From Aquimarina spinulae (GTDB taxonomy: Bacteria; Bacteroidota; Bacteroidia; Flavobacteriales; Flavobacteriaceae): a stretch of DNA of 64,000 nt. The notes under the pieces are model-generated. The model had not been told where the DNA came from, made no database searches, and saw only the letters and a list, made by a program, of their open reading frames with translations. Below, piece after piece: positions 36,305-46,767 of the stretch; position 1 is the first letter of the stretch; each line of letters starts with the position of its first letter. The DNA is taken from the NCBI RefSeq assembly GCF_943373825.1, contig NZ_CALSBP010000002.1, forward strand, positions 3,337,501 to 3,401,500. The letters run 5' to 3'. The translations under genes and the position numbers were made by a program.

Positions 36305-39250
36305 TTATTCTATTACTACTTTTCTAACATGAGTTTTTCCTGGAATTTCTAGTAATAGAAAATAGATTCCTGATGATAAATTACCTTCTAAATTGAAAGG
36401 GATATTGTATTCTGACGCACCATCATTTTGATATCTATACAGGACACTATTATTAGTTACATTAAACAGCTTTATGTCAATAGGAGTTCGTTCTTTAAAG
36501 GTTAGTTCGGCAATAAAGTTTCCACGAGTAGGATTAGGGAAAATTTTATATGTTTTTAGTTTTTCTTTTCCTTCTGTTTCCTCTTTAAAAGCACGTTCTC
36601 TTATTGTTATATTTTTGGTATATGATTCTTGACATCCAATTGCATTGGTAGTTAGTAGTGTGATATCAAAGCTTCCTTTTTCTGTGAATTTGATTTCTGC
36701 ATATTCTCTGGTAGACTCTATTATCTCTGCATTATTAGGAATGATCCATTCTACTGTAATAGGAGAAGGGTTACTTACGTCGACAATTACAAAAGATTCA
36801 TCTACAAAAATATCTGAGGGTACAACAAATTCTGGTGTAATAGGGGTTTGTGTAGTTGTAATTTGTATGCTGCTATTGATTTGGCACCCTAATCCTGTGG
36901 TTGCAGTAATGGTGTATAATCCTGTTTCTGATAAGGTGACCTTTGGTGTGGTTGCGCTAAATCCATTATCGGCTTCCCAGAGGTATGTTGCTAAGGGATC
37001 TGCTATGGTTGCATCTACAGTATGAGATTGTCCTTTGCATAACATTGTATTTGAACCCAGATAGATATTCCATAGTACTGATGGATCAGATATGGTTATA
37101 ATTCTTTCTAATATTGGATTTATGATATCACATCCGTTTTGATCTTGTACAGTAAGGGTGTAGACTCCCTGACTAAGATCATTGATCACAAAATCCGTAC
37201 TGTTATTTGGGATAGCATTGATTACTTTGTTGAATCCTGGATCTCCATCTTTTGCCATGTTAATCGTGTAAGCTCCTGTTCCTCCAATGATATCTAGAGA
37301 AATACTCCCAGAAGCTTGTCCTATACATAATGCTTCGGTAGTATCTATGTTTTGAATAAAAAAAGGATCAGGCTGTATAATCTCGATATCACCTGAGATT
37401 AATAATGGATTAGTGTTGCTAGCATCCTGCAGGTTATCTTTGACTTGCACACGATATATACCACCAGATAATCCAGAAGCTACGAATTCCTGAGCAGTCC
37501 CTAGTATTACAGGACTCCCAAAAGGTTCAAAAGTACCGGTATTATTTCTAAGCAATACCTGATATTGATAATCGGGTAGCCCACCCTGTACAGTAGCTTT
37601 GATTATACCATCATTATTAGTTTGATCATTATCTCCACAGCTAACATCATTTTTTTCGGTTGTTATAAATTCTAATATAGGAGGTTCATTAATTACAAAA
37701 TCACTGGTTGTCGAGCATCCTTTATCATCGGTAATAGTTAAGGTATAGGTATCTGCTGATAGATTTGGAAGATTGATTTCATATCGATCAGGCCCTGATT
37801 GTGCCACTCCGGATCCACCCGTCACATTTGCTCCTGATGAATTTTCCCAGCTAAAAGTATAAGACCCATTACTAAGAGGAGTTCCTCCTGTTATGGTTGC
37901 ATTGGCATACCCATTATTAGCTCCATTATAAGTAGTAGATGCCTCATCTGTTTTGGTAATAACAATAGCAGAAGCAGCAGGATCAATGATTTCGGTTATA
38001 ACACTATTTCCTCCCGATGTGCCAGGACATTGATTTACATCCCGTACTTTGATATCATAATTTCCTGAGCTTTTGGGAATACTCACACTGGTTCCTGTAA
38101 AGGAAATCCAATTGCCATCACCATTGATTTCATAAAAGTAAGGAGGTGTTCCATTAGAAACATTGTTAATAATAATACTCCCATCATTAGTAGGTCCTTG
38201 ACCTACGGTACAGGAAGGATTGGTGTGATCAGTATTGAAAGTAACCGCTGTTGATGCATTAATTGTAATAGGAATAGTTCCTCCGGTACCCCTTGGATCA
38301 CCGTTTGCATTTCTATATTGATATTTTATCGTATAATCTCCAGGGGGTACAATGTTTCCAGGTTTCCAATCATAAAAGAATACTGAACCAGAGGCATTAA
38401 AAGAATACTGAAATTTCTGTGCTACAAAAACACCATTAGGATCTAAGGTGACATTAAATAATTGAAGATCCATATATCCACCTCCGGCAGGTACTTGTTC
38501 ATTAAACCATAGTTTAAACCAACCATCGGTACTATCTGGGCAAGATGTGTTTTGTGGATCTACACTAGTTAGAACAGGGGTGCATGGAGAATATTTTGCA
38601 ATATATGTTCCTGAAAAGGGAACATTAGTATTACGACCTAATCTAAAGTGAATATCTGTAGCAACACTCGGTGGTGGAGTAGGAGCCATTATTTGTTGTA
38701 TAGTTGTCGTTAATTGGCGATTTTGTACCCCCGTATCTTTCCAAGTAATGCCATCTAGAGAATATTGCCAATTATAAGCTTCCTTAGGAAATCCTGGTGG
38801 AAACGCAAGCATATTAATGTTTTCTCCCATACACAACTCATCTCCAGAACCTTGTCTTTGTATGCTTGTGATGTTGGGGAGTATACCATTGACTCTTACA
38901 GATCCTCCACAACCACCAGCACTCAATATCTGACCCAATAATAGTTCGGAAGCTGTTTTGCTTTTAGAACCATTTCTGGAACAGTCAGGATCGGTTGGTC
39001 TGAGAGGCTCACAACCTGAGTCATAAGATACATAGAAACTATTATAGTTAGGAATAGTAGTATATGTTCTGGAACTATTACCACTAGTTATTCCACCAGA
39101 ATCTATAGTTGTACTATCTCCTCCAAAACTCCAATCTAGTGATCCTGCATGGCATTGAGCTTTAGAATAATTTACTGTTGCAGTATATGTTTGCGATAAT
39201 CCTGTAATGGATATTAATACTAGCAACAAAAAAAATATTTTCTTTTTCAT
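36305..39250 (-). CDS. Large surface protein with SprB-type repeats and T9SS sorting domain
   Basis: A 981-aa exported protein (signal peptide ends GLSQ). The middle (about 330-740) has several SprB/SdrB-like modules of about 90 residues, each with the pattern NPSC.., NDGSI, GTPPYFYEINGDG and ending in GxYxIxVxDxxxC. A Pro-rich piece APTPPPSV lies near 191. PKD/Ig-like strands follow (about 750-880), and a type A T9SS C-terminal sorting domain ends the chain (about 900-981: YKIFPNPTRGNFIAEL to VRKVVIE). SprB modules occur in the gliding adhesin SprB and many T9SS cargos. It is the last gene of the leftward run and probably a surface adhesin or scaffold of that locus. Confidence 0.85.
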   Translation of the reverse strand: MKKKIFFLLLVLISITGLSQTYTATVNYSKAQCHAGSLDWSFGGDSTTIDSGGITSGNSSRTYTTIPNYNSFYVSYDSGCEPLRPTDPDCSRNGSKSKTASELLLGQILSAGGCGGSVRVNGILPNITSIQRQGSGDELCMGENINMLAFPPGFPKEAYNWQYSLDGITWKDTGVQNRQLTTTIQQIMAPTPPPSVATDIHFRLGRNTNVPFSGTYIAKYSPCTPVLTSVDPQNTSCPDSTDGWFKLWFNEQVPAGGGYMDLQLFNVTLDPNGVFVAQKFQYSFNASGSVFFYDWKPGNIVPPGDYTIKYQYRNANGDPRGTGGTIPITINASTAVTFNTDHTNPSCTVGQGPTNDGSIIINNVSNGTPPYFYEINGDGNWISFTGTSVSIPKSSGNYDIKVRDVNQCPGTSGGNSVITEIIDPAASAIVITKTDEASTTYNGANNGYANATITGGTPLSNGSYTFSWENSSGANVTGGSGVAQSGPDRYEINLPNLSADTYTLTITDDKGCSTTSDFVINEPPILEFITTEKNDVSCGDNDQTNNDGIIKATVQGGLPDYQYQVLLRNNTGTFEPFGSPVILGTAQEFVASGLSGGIYRVQVKDNLQDASNTNPLLISGDIEIIQPDPFFIQNIDTTEALCIGQASGSISLDIIGGTGAYTINMAKDGDPGFNKVINAIPNNSTDFVINDLSQGVYTLTVQDQNGCDIINPILERIITISDPSVLWNIYLGSNTMLCKGQSHTVDATIADPLATYLWEADNGFSATTPKVTLSETGLYTITATTGLGCQINSSIQITTTQTPITPEFVVPSDIFVDESFVIVDVSNPSPITVEWIIPNNAEIIESTREYAEIKFTEKGSFDITLLTTNAIGCQESYTKNITIRERAFKEETEGKEKLKTYKIFPNPTRGNFIAELTFKERTPIDIKLFNVTNNSVLYRYQNDGASEYNIPFNLEGNLSSGIYFLLLEIPGKTHVRKVVIE

Positions 39251-39254
39251 AATC

Positions 39255-41333
39255 TTAGTACTTTACTTTGGTTGTACTATACTTAGAATAGGTGCCATCA
39301 TTAAATATGGCTCTAATAATATAGGTATAATTAGAATTAATCGTAAGCCCAGTATCCACAAATCGTTTTATTCCCGCGGGCAATACTCTATAAAGTGACG
39401 AAGGATTTTCGTTATAAGCTCTGTATAATTCAAACTCGGCAATTTCTGCTCCTTTATAGTTCCAGGTTAATACGATGGTTTTGTCAATTTCATTTATGGT
39501 TGCATAAAACCCTTTTACAACAGACTTTAATGTTGTTTTTGGAACAATAACAGATACCGGCGGAGCAGGAGTAGACTCTAGACCACTTTGGTCTCTGGCA
39601 AGTATCGTATAACTATAGTATTTTCCTTGTTCTACTTTGATATCATTATAGGTTGTATTTTTAAATTTTGGACTTTGAAATATCAGACTCCAATCTAGAT
39701 CCCCTTTTCCTTTTCTATAGATATAATGAGCTTCTACATCTTCACTAGAACTATTGGCCCACTCCAGAGTTACTACTCCATCTTTGATGTTATACGATTT
39801 AAAAACAGGTGAAGTAGGAGGGATCACATCTGGTTTTACCAATTCCAATGTTTCTGAAGGTTCAGACATGTTATACCGTTGATCTACAGCTATAATTTTA
39901 TAATATACTTTAGTATTTAAACTTTTTACTTTTACAGTATCTATAAATGTGTAATTTTCATGAGGAGATTCTGTTAATTGAGAATATTCTTCGTGTTGTA
40001 GATTTCCCCGGTATACCCTATACCCCATAAGATCCTCTTCGGTATTAGGCTTCCATTGTAGTTGTACAACACCTGTACTATCTACTTTTCCTTCTAAGCC
40101 TATAGGTTTTTCTGGCGGGATAGAATCTATGGGTTGCACCAGCATAGAAAAGGAATCTCGTTGATTATTATTTTTACCATTTGCGGTTATTTTAAAATAA
40201 TTGGTAGCTCTTAATTTAGTATACCTCACTTTTCTCGCAGTTGGAGGAATATTGGACACTACCGGTTTATATGCTCCACGATCTGTATCAGACCGTTTTA
40301 ATGTAAATCCTGTAATGTCATGATTTCCCTCTTCTGGGAAAGTCCAAGTGAGTTCTACGTCACTTTCAGATGTGATATGTTTTGTTTTTAGGTGCGGAAC
40401 AAATTTCAATACTTTTTTCCCTTCTCCAGAAACTACATTAGAAGCAGGGCCTATTTCACCAAAAGAAGAGACTCCTTTAATTCTATATGTATAATTCTTA
40501 TTATTTGAAATAGAATCAATATAGAGAGTGCGATCATTTTCTGATTTTTCTTTATTGATTGCAGCATAAGGAATATCTCCTAACCTCTTAAAAGTACTTC
40601 CGTTTTCAGAGCGTTCGATGATATAACTATTATATGTGTTTTTCAACAATTTAGAATCCCAGCTTAATAAGGTATTTCCATTCTGAAAAACTCCAACAAA
40701 GTCTACAGGTTCTGGTAGAGGTTCATAATCAATAATTCCAATATATACTCCTCCTTCTTTGGTTTTTAATTCAAATTCGGGAATATTAGAAATTACTTTG
40801 TACAGGTATTTTTCATTAGGTTTTACATTGGTATCAATATATCCCAATCCTGCTTTTTTAGCGATTTCAAAGTCTTGGTCTGCGGCATATAATCCAAAAG
40901 CAAAACGTTGCTGTTGTTCTTCTGCACGGTTTATAATAGAAGCAAGGCCTGCTCCTCCCTCGACCACAAAACTTTCTCCCCATAATGCCTGTGCCATAAT
41001 AGCACCATTATCACTGCTTTCTGCAATACCTTCCCATTCCATCATAGAGACAGGCATGAACTTTTGACCGATGATCAATTTTTCAGGAGTGGGTAATGTT
41101 TTTCGATCTCGAGAAATGGTATACCGCTCTAGTGTGTACCCATAGCGATTTCCTTTACGCCATGCTATAGGGGTGTTTAGGGTCCAGCGCAACAAGATTC
41201 TATCTTCTTGTGTTCTTGCTATAACTTTTACTTCAGGTAATTGTTCTTTGGATTGAGCAAAAGAGAACTTTTGTACGAAGAGAAGTATGATTATTACTAT
41301 TCCTATTTTTTTGTTCATTTTTATGTTTTTCAA
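39255..41333 (-). CDS. Exported multi-fibronectin type III protein
   Basis: A 692-aa exported protein. The signal peptide is best read from the second Met (MNKKIGIVIIILLFVQKFSFAQ), i.e. a start at 41318. The rest is at least five Fn3 modules of about 90-100 residues, seen by repeated LSWD/ LTWTFPEEG / LQWKPNTEEDLMGYRVYRG / LEWANSSSEDVEAHYIYRKG / LTWNYKGAEIAEFELYRA, each paired with a late YxYxIxAxD strand. No sorting domain and no enzyme motif are visible. Its stop lies four bases before the SprB-repeat gene, so they are co-translated. Probably a periplasmic or surface spacer/adapter of the locus. Confidence 0.8.
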   Translation of the reverse strand: MKNIKMNKKIGIVIIILLFVQKFSFAQSKEQLPEVKVIARTQEDRILLRWTLNTPIAWRKGNRYGYTLERYTISRDRKTLPTPEKLIIGQKFMPVSMMEWEGIAESSDNGAIMAQALWGESFVVEGGAGLASIINRAEEQQQRFAFGLYAADQDFEIAKKAGLGYIDTNVKPNEKYLYKVISNIPEFELKTKEGGVYIGIIDYEPLPEPVDFVGVFQNGNTLLSWDSKLLKNTYNSYIIERSENGSTFKRLGDIPYAAINKEKSENDRTLYIDSISNNKNYTYRIKGVSSFGEIGPASNVVSGEGKKVLKFVPHLKTKHITSESDVELTWTFPEEGNHDITGFTLKRSDTDRGAYKPVVSNIPPTARKVRYTKLRATNYFKITANGKNNNQRDSFSMLVQPIDSIPPEKPIGLEGKVDSTGVVQLQWKPNTEEDLMGYRVYRGNLQHEEYSQLTESPHENYTFIDTVKVKSLNTKVYYKIIAVDQRYNMSEPSETLELVKPDVIPPTSPVFKSYNIKDGVVTLEWANSSSEDVEAHYIYRKGKGDLDWSLIFQSPKFKNTTYNDIKVEQGKYYSYTILARDQSGLESTPAPPVSVIVPKTTLKSVVKGFYATINEIDKTIVLTWNYKGAEIAEFELYRAYNENPSSLYRVLPAGIKRFVDTGLTINSNYTYIIRAIFNDGTYSKYSTTKVKY

Positions 41334-41403
41334 CTTTCGGTTTTGATACGGGTTTCGAGATGCTCAAGCCTGATACTGTTTCTATTTTTATTCTATTTCA
41401 AAA

Positions 41404-44400
41404 CTAATCTGGATTAATGTAATTAACATTACTACTTGTGCCTGTAATACCCCCAGGTAATACATATTGATATCTTGCAGGGTATTTCCCTTTTTTGATA
41501 TGCGGAAATTTAGCATTTATAATATAATCGTATTTTGGATTTGGATTGGTCAAATTTGCATTAACGATATTATATACAATATCAATAAAATCTTCATGAT
41601 AATAATACGGTAGATTATAACTATATGGCATTCGCTCTTTTAAGAAATGACTATCCGGAGCCGCTTCTAAATATGTTTGATACCAAGTCAATTCATCCAT
41701 TCCTTTTGTTGGGGGCACTCCTAATATCGATTCATCCCTATCAACTGTAAATTCTGGTTTAAGAGGGTACCCTTTATAAATCAAAGGATAGATTTCATTT
41801 TTATAATAATTATCATCTAATACCGCTTCTGCCCGAATTAATGGTTTCTGCTCAGTATATTGATTTCCTGTAAGATCAATTTCATCAAAAGGTTCCGAAT
41901 TTTTTACCACCATTCTCAGTTTATGAATCCTCATGGTAAGTGTTTCTCTAAAGGTATTCCTATATTTTTTCCCTTTGATTTTTTCACTAAAACTATTGAA
42001 TTTACTAGTGTTAAACTCATAGGACAACATCTCTATAGTTTCAGGATTTGTGGTGAGCCCATCAATACTTACATTTTTTATTTCGACTGTATTTTCGCCA
42101 TCCCCGGCAGTTGTATACTTTTCTTTTACCGTACTCGAAGTTGCACTAGGGGGTAGTGTAAGTAGTTTCAACGAATATTCTTTAGTATTTTCGATGTCTG
42201 GTAAAGGAATCATCACTTTTTTATCTCCTGCATTATAAGATACAGAACTCTCAATAGCCATATCATATTCATCTGTAAAATAGGAACGCTGAGACCATCC
42301 AGCATCCAAGTTAAATAAATAGGCTTGTCCTCTTTTTAGCTTTACATATCCTTTATTATATTCTTTTGGAAAGAAATATTTTTGTCCAATTACAGGATAT
42401 GAATATGCAATATTAGTTTTTGGAATATAATCCGGGGCTGTTCCTGTCGTAAATGTGGTGTTTTCCTCTTCTTTTAGTATTTCACCATTATAAACAACGG
42501 GTATCCATTTTCCATTAACTTTCTCTTCGAAGGTTACTGATACATATAAACTCATAGTAGTTTTTGGAGGTAGAATTTCACTAGATGTAAAACTTAAAAG
42601 ATCATTACTACTATTCAATGTTTGTTCACCCACCAGGATTGAACCTTTATCGTCTTTTATCCAAAAATCATCTAGCTTAAAACGATAATAGTGTACTTTA
42701 TATTCTTCATCTTCAACTTTTATAGAACTACCTATTTTCATATTAAATGCGACCTGAGGTACTGCAAATACATCTACTTCTTTGATTTTATCACGAGGAG
42801 ATATATCAGCAATGATTTTGATATCCCCGAGAGGAGATCCTCCACTAATAAGTTCACATTCTTTACCAAACTGCATCTCAAACCTGAAACTTCCTTTTAC
42901 CAGTCCTCCCAATAGATTATAATACCCTCCAAGATATCCTCTAAACCAAACTGGATTAGGTAGTTTTGCTTGCATTAATGTAGCTGCTCCTGCTTCTATA
43001 ATCGGAATTCTTCTTCGTTTACCGAAAAGCTTAAAACTAATTCCCATAGAACCTTGTAGATACACATAACTTTGCCCGTTGGCATACCAACCATTTACAC
43101 CTATTTGACCACTACCTTTACACATAGCATCTCCATAATCTTTGACCATAATATCAAAACCGAAACCTGCATTAAATCGGGCATAAAACATTAAGAAGTT
43201 CATATCTCCAGTGTCAAACTCCAGACTTGCGCCAAAGGCTACTCCACGACCACCCGCTAGTGCATTTTCATCCCTCATATAATCGAGAGTACTTGCGTCT
43301 AATCCAAGTATCTTTGCTACCTGTGGAGGAGGAGGAGGGGATGGAGGCATATAATCCCCCATCATAAAATAACTTTTAGATGTTAATGCGACACTTCCTA
43401 TTCCGATTTTAACTCCGATTGGATCCGTCGGAGTACCAATATGAATGTACCATTCTCCTGGTCCAAAATGTATTACCGCCCAGGCAGCACGTCCTCCTGG
43501 TCCTACTCCTTTAAATACACCACCGATTATATCAATGTATAGTTCAAAAGTGCCATGAAATGTTTTTGCTGTAAAATCAAATTCTATGGCCATATAGGCA
43601 TTGAGGCCTTTTTGACCCGCCATTACTGCAGGATAAATAGCTTTGGATGCTCCGATAAGATCGGTTTCTTTGAGTTGATTCTCTACAGCATCTGGCATTC
43701 CTGATTCATTTTCTACGATCCCACCAAAATTTTCTGATATTTCATCTCCTGCATCATCAAAACCAGGGATTTGTAGTAAGTGAGCTTCTCCATAAAGGCT
43801 AACCCTATTGATTCCTCCATGCCTATTGAAAGCCATTTCGAAACCAAACCCACCGTTGACCAAACTTTCTCCTTTGGTTATAGAGAATAGCATCATGGCT
43901 TTTACTGTCAATCCAGAGTCTCTATCTGGTACATAATTGAGCCCAGAAGACCCTATCCCTATATTAGAACTAAATCCATCTTTTTTCATTCGATAGGAGG
44001 CACCACCGCCAAATCCGGTAATTGCAAATACTGGAGGAATAGGAATAGTTAATCCTTCGACCAATCCATCTATATACCAATATCTATAATCTGTTTTTCC
44101 AAAGGTAGCACTAATGGTCACAGCAATTCCTCCTGTAAAAGTGGCTTTGACCATTCCAGCAAATCCATCACCATATACAGGATCATCGTCTCTAAATTCT
44201 ACAAAACCTTCTATTTTGAAGCCCATATCGGCTGCAATCTCCACGCGCCGAAGTTTTACTCGTTTAAATTTCCATTTTTCAAACCCATCACCTTGTTTTA
44301 GATCTCCCTCAATAGATAAGCTTGCATTACCACTAAAGCCGGCATTATCCATCAGGTTAATTGCAATAGTAAAATCTAATGCTGCAATATTATCTTTTGC

Positions 44401-46170
44401 TCTAATCCCAATTTCTGATATGGTTACAGGAAAATTGGCTACCTTAACTTCACCTGTATAGCCTGCATGACCAATTTTGATAATTGGGCTTATCGTCTGT
44501 AATTGGAAATCTTGAAAAGTAATCCCTTCAAAATCTGCAGTTGCTGTAGCAGAGGTAGAGCCATCATTAGATCCTTTAATCGCCATATTACCATGTAAAA
44601 GAGCTTTGGGTCTAAATTTTCCTTCACTAAGCCGGAGTTCTATATAACTGTTTTCGGTGAGCGTGGCTTTGGCTTTAAAAATATCAAATGCAATATTGTT
44701 TGCCGGACTGGCATTAAGCACATACTCTTCGTTAACAGGATCAATTAGCGCATTATATACTAATACGGTAGTACTGTTAGATTCGTAGTCGAGAGCTATT
44801 AATTCACTTTTTTCTTTTCCGTTTTCGTCTTTAGTTATTTTTGTATGTGTACCAGAAACAGTTTCTGTAGTAACGGGCAATACCATTGCACCACCAAAAC
44901 CGGCTCCCGATAAATCTCCTGCGACGAAGCTTAACTGAATCCTATCTACCGAGAATTGCCATCCATCTGCATTTCCTGTATTAAGAGGAAGTATATTTTC
45001 GCCCTTAAAAGTTCCTGAAACTCCATTGTTGTCAATCAACATTTTTTCTGCCCCAAAGGAAATGCGTTTGTCACTTCCTTTTCTTTGAAATTGTGGAGGA
45101 AGGACTATTGTAACAGATTCTACATATACACCTCGCCATAAATCTTCTTCACCAGAAATCAAATAGGTTTGTTGATAATCATCAGTAGGCCATTGCATAT
45201 TTGGTGAATTTCGAGTGTCACTAAAATCAAAGATGGCAGTATTTAACTCAAAAATGGTGTTTTTTAGTTTGGGCACCTGAAACCTAGGGAGCGTAACTTC
45301 TACCAAAATATCATTCCAATCAGTAGCAACAACTTCAAAACTAGTCGTTACCTTTTTCTTAATATTTGTTTTACCAATGGTAGAATTGTCAATTGTATTA
45401 TCAGCTTTTACAGGGAGTATTTTTTTTCTGGAAAACTCTACATCTACAGCTAGTCCTAGTTCTTTAAATCCATCACAATCGATAGTGACATAGGTTTTTT
45501 TATCTAGACCCCCCGTTTTGAGATCAAAACCTCCTTTAAGAACCATTAATATATTCTTTCCTTGAAACGGAATGCCTACATCGCCGAGCAATACCAAATC
45601 TGCATCACCAAACAAACCACCTTTATGTGATAGTTTTACTCTACTGGCTCCAAAAAATAATTCCCGTTGTTTACCGGTTTTATCTATTTGTGGAAGTTTG
45701 ATACGAACAAATATTTCCAACTCAGAATACTCTTTACCTATTTTAATCTGGCTAACTCCCATAATAAATTCTGAGCTACCTATCTCTTTCTTTATTCCTA
45801 TGGGTAAGGTTACAGGAGTTTCACCAGTGATATAATCGGTAAGGCTTTCTAAAAATTTATTTCCTGCAACTAGCGTGTCAATTACACTTTTGGCTTTTGT
45901 TCTAAGGTTATTTGCTACTGTATCACTTTCAAAACGGGTATATAACTCATCTGGAGCAAATTCTTTTACAGTAGTTTTTTTGACTAACCGCTTTATATCT
46001 TTCTCGATTTTGGCGTCCAGATTCGCAAACGAACGGCGCATCATTACGGGAGGTAATGGTGCGGTAGTTGTTTCTTCTGAAACCGGTTTTTTGGTGTCTT
46101 TATCTCCTGTGTTCGCAACTATATGGAACGATAGGAGTAAGGTGAGTATAAGTAGGTAGTATGGTTTCAT
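41404..46170 (-). CDS. Giant exported beta-rich protein of unknown family
   Basis: A 1588-aa protein with a Sec signal peptide (about 1-19, ends VANT). Residues about 20-110 are helical and basic; from about 120 to 1150 the chain is a long series of amphipathic beta strands with Gly/aromatic turns (GFGGGASYRMKKDGF, KATFTGGIAVTISATFG, GGVFKGVGPGGRAAW). A Pro-rich linker (PPSPPPPPQ) sits at about 938-946. Residues about 1150-1400 look like Ig-like modules, and the last 190 residues are mixed. No catalytic motif, lipobox or sorting domain is seen. The strand pattern suggests a very large barrel, tube or hollow beta structure. It lies inside the toxin-type locus; role unknown. Confidence 0.75.
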   Translation of the reverse strand: MKPYYLLILTLLLSFHIVANTGDKDTKKPVSEETTTAPLPPVMMRRSFANLDAKIEKDIKRLVKKTTVKEFAPDELYTRFESDTVANNLRTKAKSVIDTLVAGNKFLESLTDYITGETPVTLPIGIKKEIGSSEFIMGVSQIKIGKEYSELEIFVRIKLPQIDKTGKQRELFFGASRVKLSHKGGLFGDADLVLLGDVGIPFQGKNILMVLKGGFDLKTGGLDKKTYVTIDCDGFKELGLAVDVEFSRKKILPVKADNTIDNSTIGKTNIKKKVTTSFEVVATDWNDILVEVTLPRFQVPKLKNTIFELNTAIFDFSDTRNSPNMQWPTDDYQQTYLISGEEDLWRGVYVESVTIVLPPQFQRKGSDKRISFGAEKMLIDNNGVSGTFKGENILPLNTGNADGWQFSVDRIQLSFVAGDLSGAGFGGAMVLPVTTETVSGTHTKITKDENGKEKSELIALDYESNSTTVLVYNALIDPVNEEYVLNASPANNIAFDIFKAKATLTENSYIELRLSEGKFRPKALLHGNMAIKGSNDGSTSATATADFEGITFQDFQLQTISPIIKIGHAGYTGEVKVANFPVTISEIGIRAKDNIAALDFTIAINLMDNAGFSGNASLSIEGDLKQGDGFEKWKFKRVKLRRVEIAADMGFKIEGFVEFRDDDPVYGDGFAGMVKATFTGGIAVTISATFGKTDYRYWYIDGLVEGLTIPIPPVFAITGFGGGASYRMKKDGFSSNIGIGSSGLNYVPDRDSGLTVKAMMLFSITKGESLVNGGFGFEMAFNRHGGINRVSLYGEAHLLQIPGFDDAGDEISENFGGIVENESGMPDAVENQLKETDLIGASKAIYPAVMAGQKGLNAYMAIEFDFTAKTFHGTFELYIDIIGGVFKGVGPGGRAAWAVIHFGPGEWYIHIGTPTDPIGVKIGIGSVALTSKSYFMMGDYMPPSPPPPPQVAKILGLDASTLDYMRDENALAGGRGVAFGASLEFDTGDMNFLMFYARFNAGFGFDIMVKDYGDAMCKGSGQIGVNGWYANGQSYVYLQGSMGISFKLFGKRRRIPIIEAGAATLMQAKLPNPVWFRGYLGGYYNLLGGLVKGSFRFEMQFGKECELISGGSPLGDIKIIADISPRDKIKEVDVFAVPQVAFNMKIGSSIKVEDEEYKVHYYRFKLDDFWIKDDKGSILVGEQTLNSSNDLLSFTSSEILPPKTTMSLYVSVTFEEKVNGKWIPVVYNGEILKEEENTTFTTGTAPDYIPKTNIAYSYPVIGQKYFFPKEYNKGYVKLKRGQAYLFNLDAGWSQRSYFTDEYDMAIESSVSYNAGDKKVMIPLPDIENTKEYSLKLLTLPPSATSSTVKEKYTTAGDGENTVEIKNVSIDGLTTNPETIEMLSYEFNTSKFNSFSEKIKGKKYRNTFRETLTMRIHKLRMVVKNSEPFDEIDLTGNQYTEQKPLIRAEAVLDDNYYKNEIYPLIYKGYPLKPEFTVDRDESILGVPPTKGMDELTWYQTYLEAAPDSHFLKERMPYSYNLPYYYHEDFIDIVYNIVNANLTNPNPKYDYIINAKFPHIKKGKYPARYQYVLPGGITGTSSNVNYINPD

Positions 46171-46188
46171 ATTTGTTAAAATTACTGT

Positions 46189-46260
46189 GTCACTCTGAGC
46201 TTGTCGAAGAGTAAATTATAATCCCAGTTTTTAAAAGGACTTTGGCAAGCGCAGCCTGAC
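46189..46260. repeat. REP-like imperfect inverted repeat
   Basis: GTCACTCTGAGCTTGTCGAA at the left end pairs imperfectly (15 of 20) with the reverse complement of the right end (TTTGGCAAGCGCAGCCTGAC). The left half also forms a hairpin ACTCT / AGAGT. Such elements are scattered in intergenic gaps of many Bacteroidota genomes. Confidence 0.6.
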
Positions 46261-46338
46261 ATTTTTTTATATTTATGTTGTATTTATATGGTTTGTTACG
46301 GGTTTTTATTATTTTTCAATCTACTTCTTTTACTCTTG

Positions 46339-46731
46339 CTATCTTTTCTTTCTTACTCTTACCTTCACGAGCGGGACGCTTGCACTAGTGGAGGGCTTAA
46401 AAATTTCTTTTACTTGATCAACCTTATTACGAGGTTTTGTTGCTGGTCGATAGATTATTAAATAAATAGATAAAATTACTAGAGCAATCCCCATTAGTCC
46501 TAGTATGATGATTCCTGATACTCTATTTTTAATTGGATTAGCAATCTCTCCTTCATTACTTGTGTTATTTTTTTTATACGAAATATACTTTCGAAAAGTA
46601 TAAAAACTAGCTATTAAAAAAAGGATTCCAAAAATGCCAGGAACGATAGCATCAGATACTTTTACATAGTCTTCGACTATCACAAATGTGAAGCTTGTAA
46701 TTGCAAATTTTATATTATTTAGCCAATCCAT
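46339..46731 (-). CDS. Small two-TM membrane protein in the toxin-type locus
   Basis: A 130-aa protein with hydrophobic segments at about 26-46 and 71-93 and a strongly basic C-terminus (VKVRVRKKR). No signal peptide or known family. It lies between the candidate immunity gene and the giant beta-rich protein, bounded by repeat-bearing gaps on both sides. It could be a second immunity protein, an inner-membrane anchor for the machinery, or a passenger gene. Confidence 0.6.
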   Translation of the reverse strand: MDWLNNIKFAITSFTFVIVEDYVKVSDAIVPGIFGILFLIASFYTFRKYISYKKNNTSNEGEIANPIKNRVSGIIILGLMGIALVILSIYLIIYRPATKPRNKVDQVKEIFKPSTSASVPLVKVRVRKKR

Positions 46732-46767
46732 GTAAATGTCTATTATTGTTCTTTTTTAATTTTGGTT

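Noticed and set aside
41860..46159. Several plus-strand frames of 60-115 codons opposite the 1588-aa gene
   Set aside because: All are antisense to a single uninterrupted frame with a signal peptide; none has a recognisable feature.
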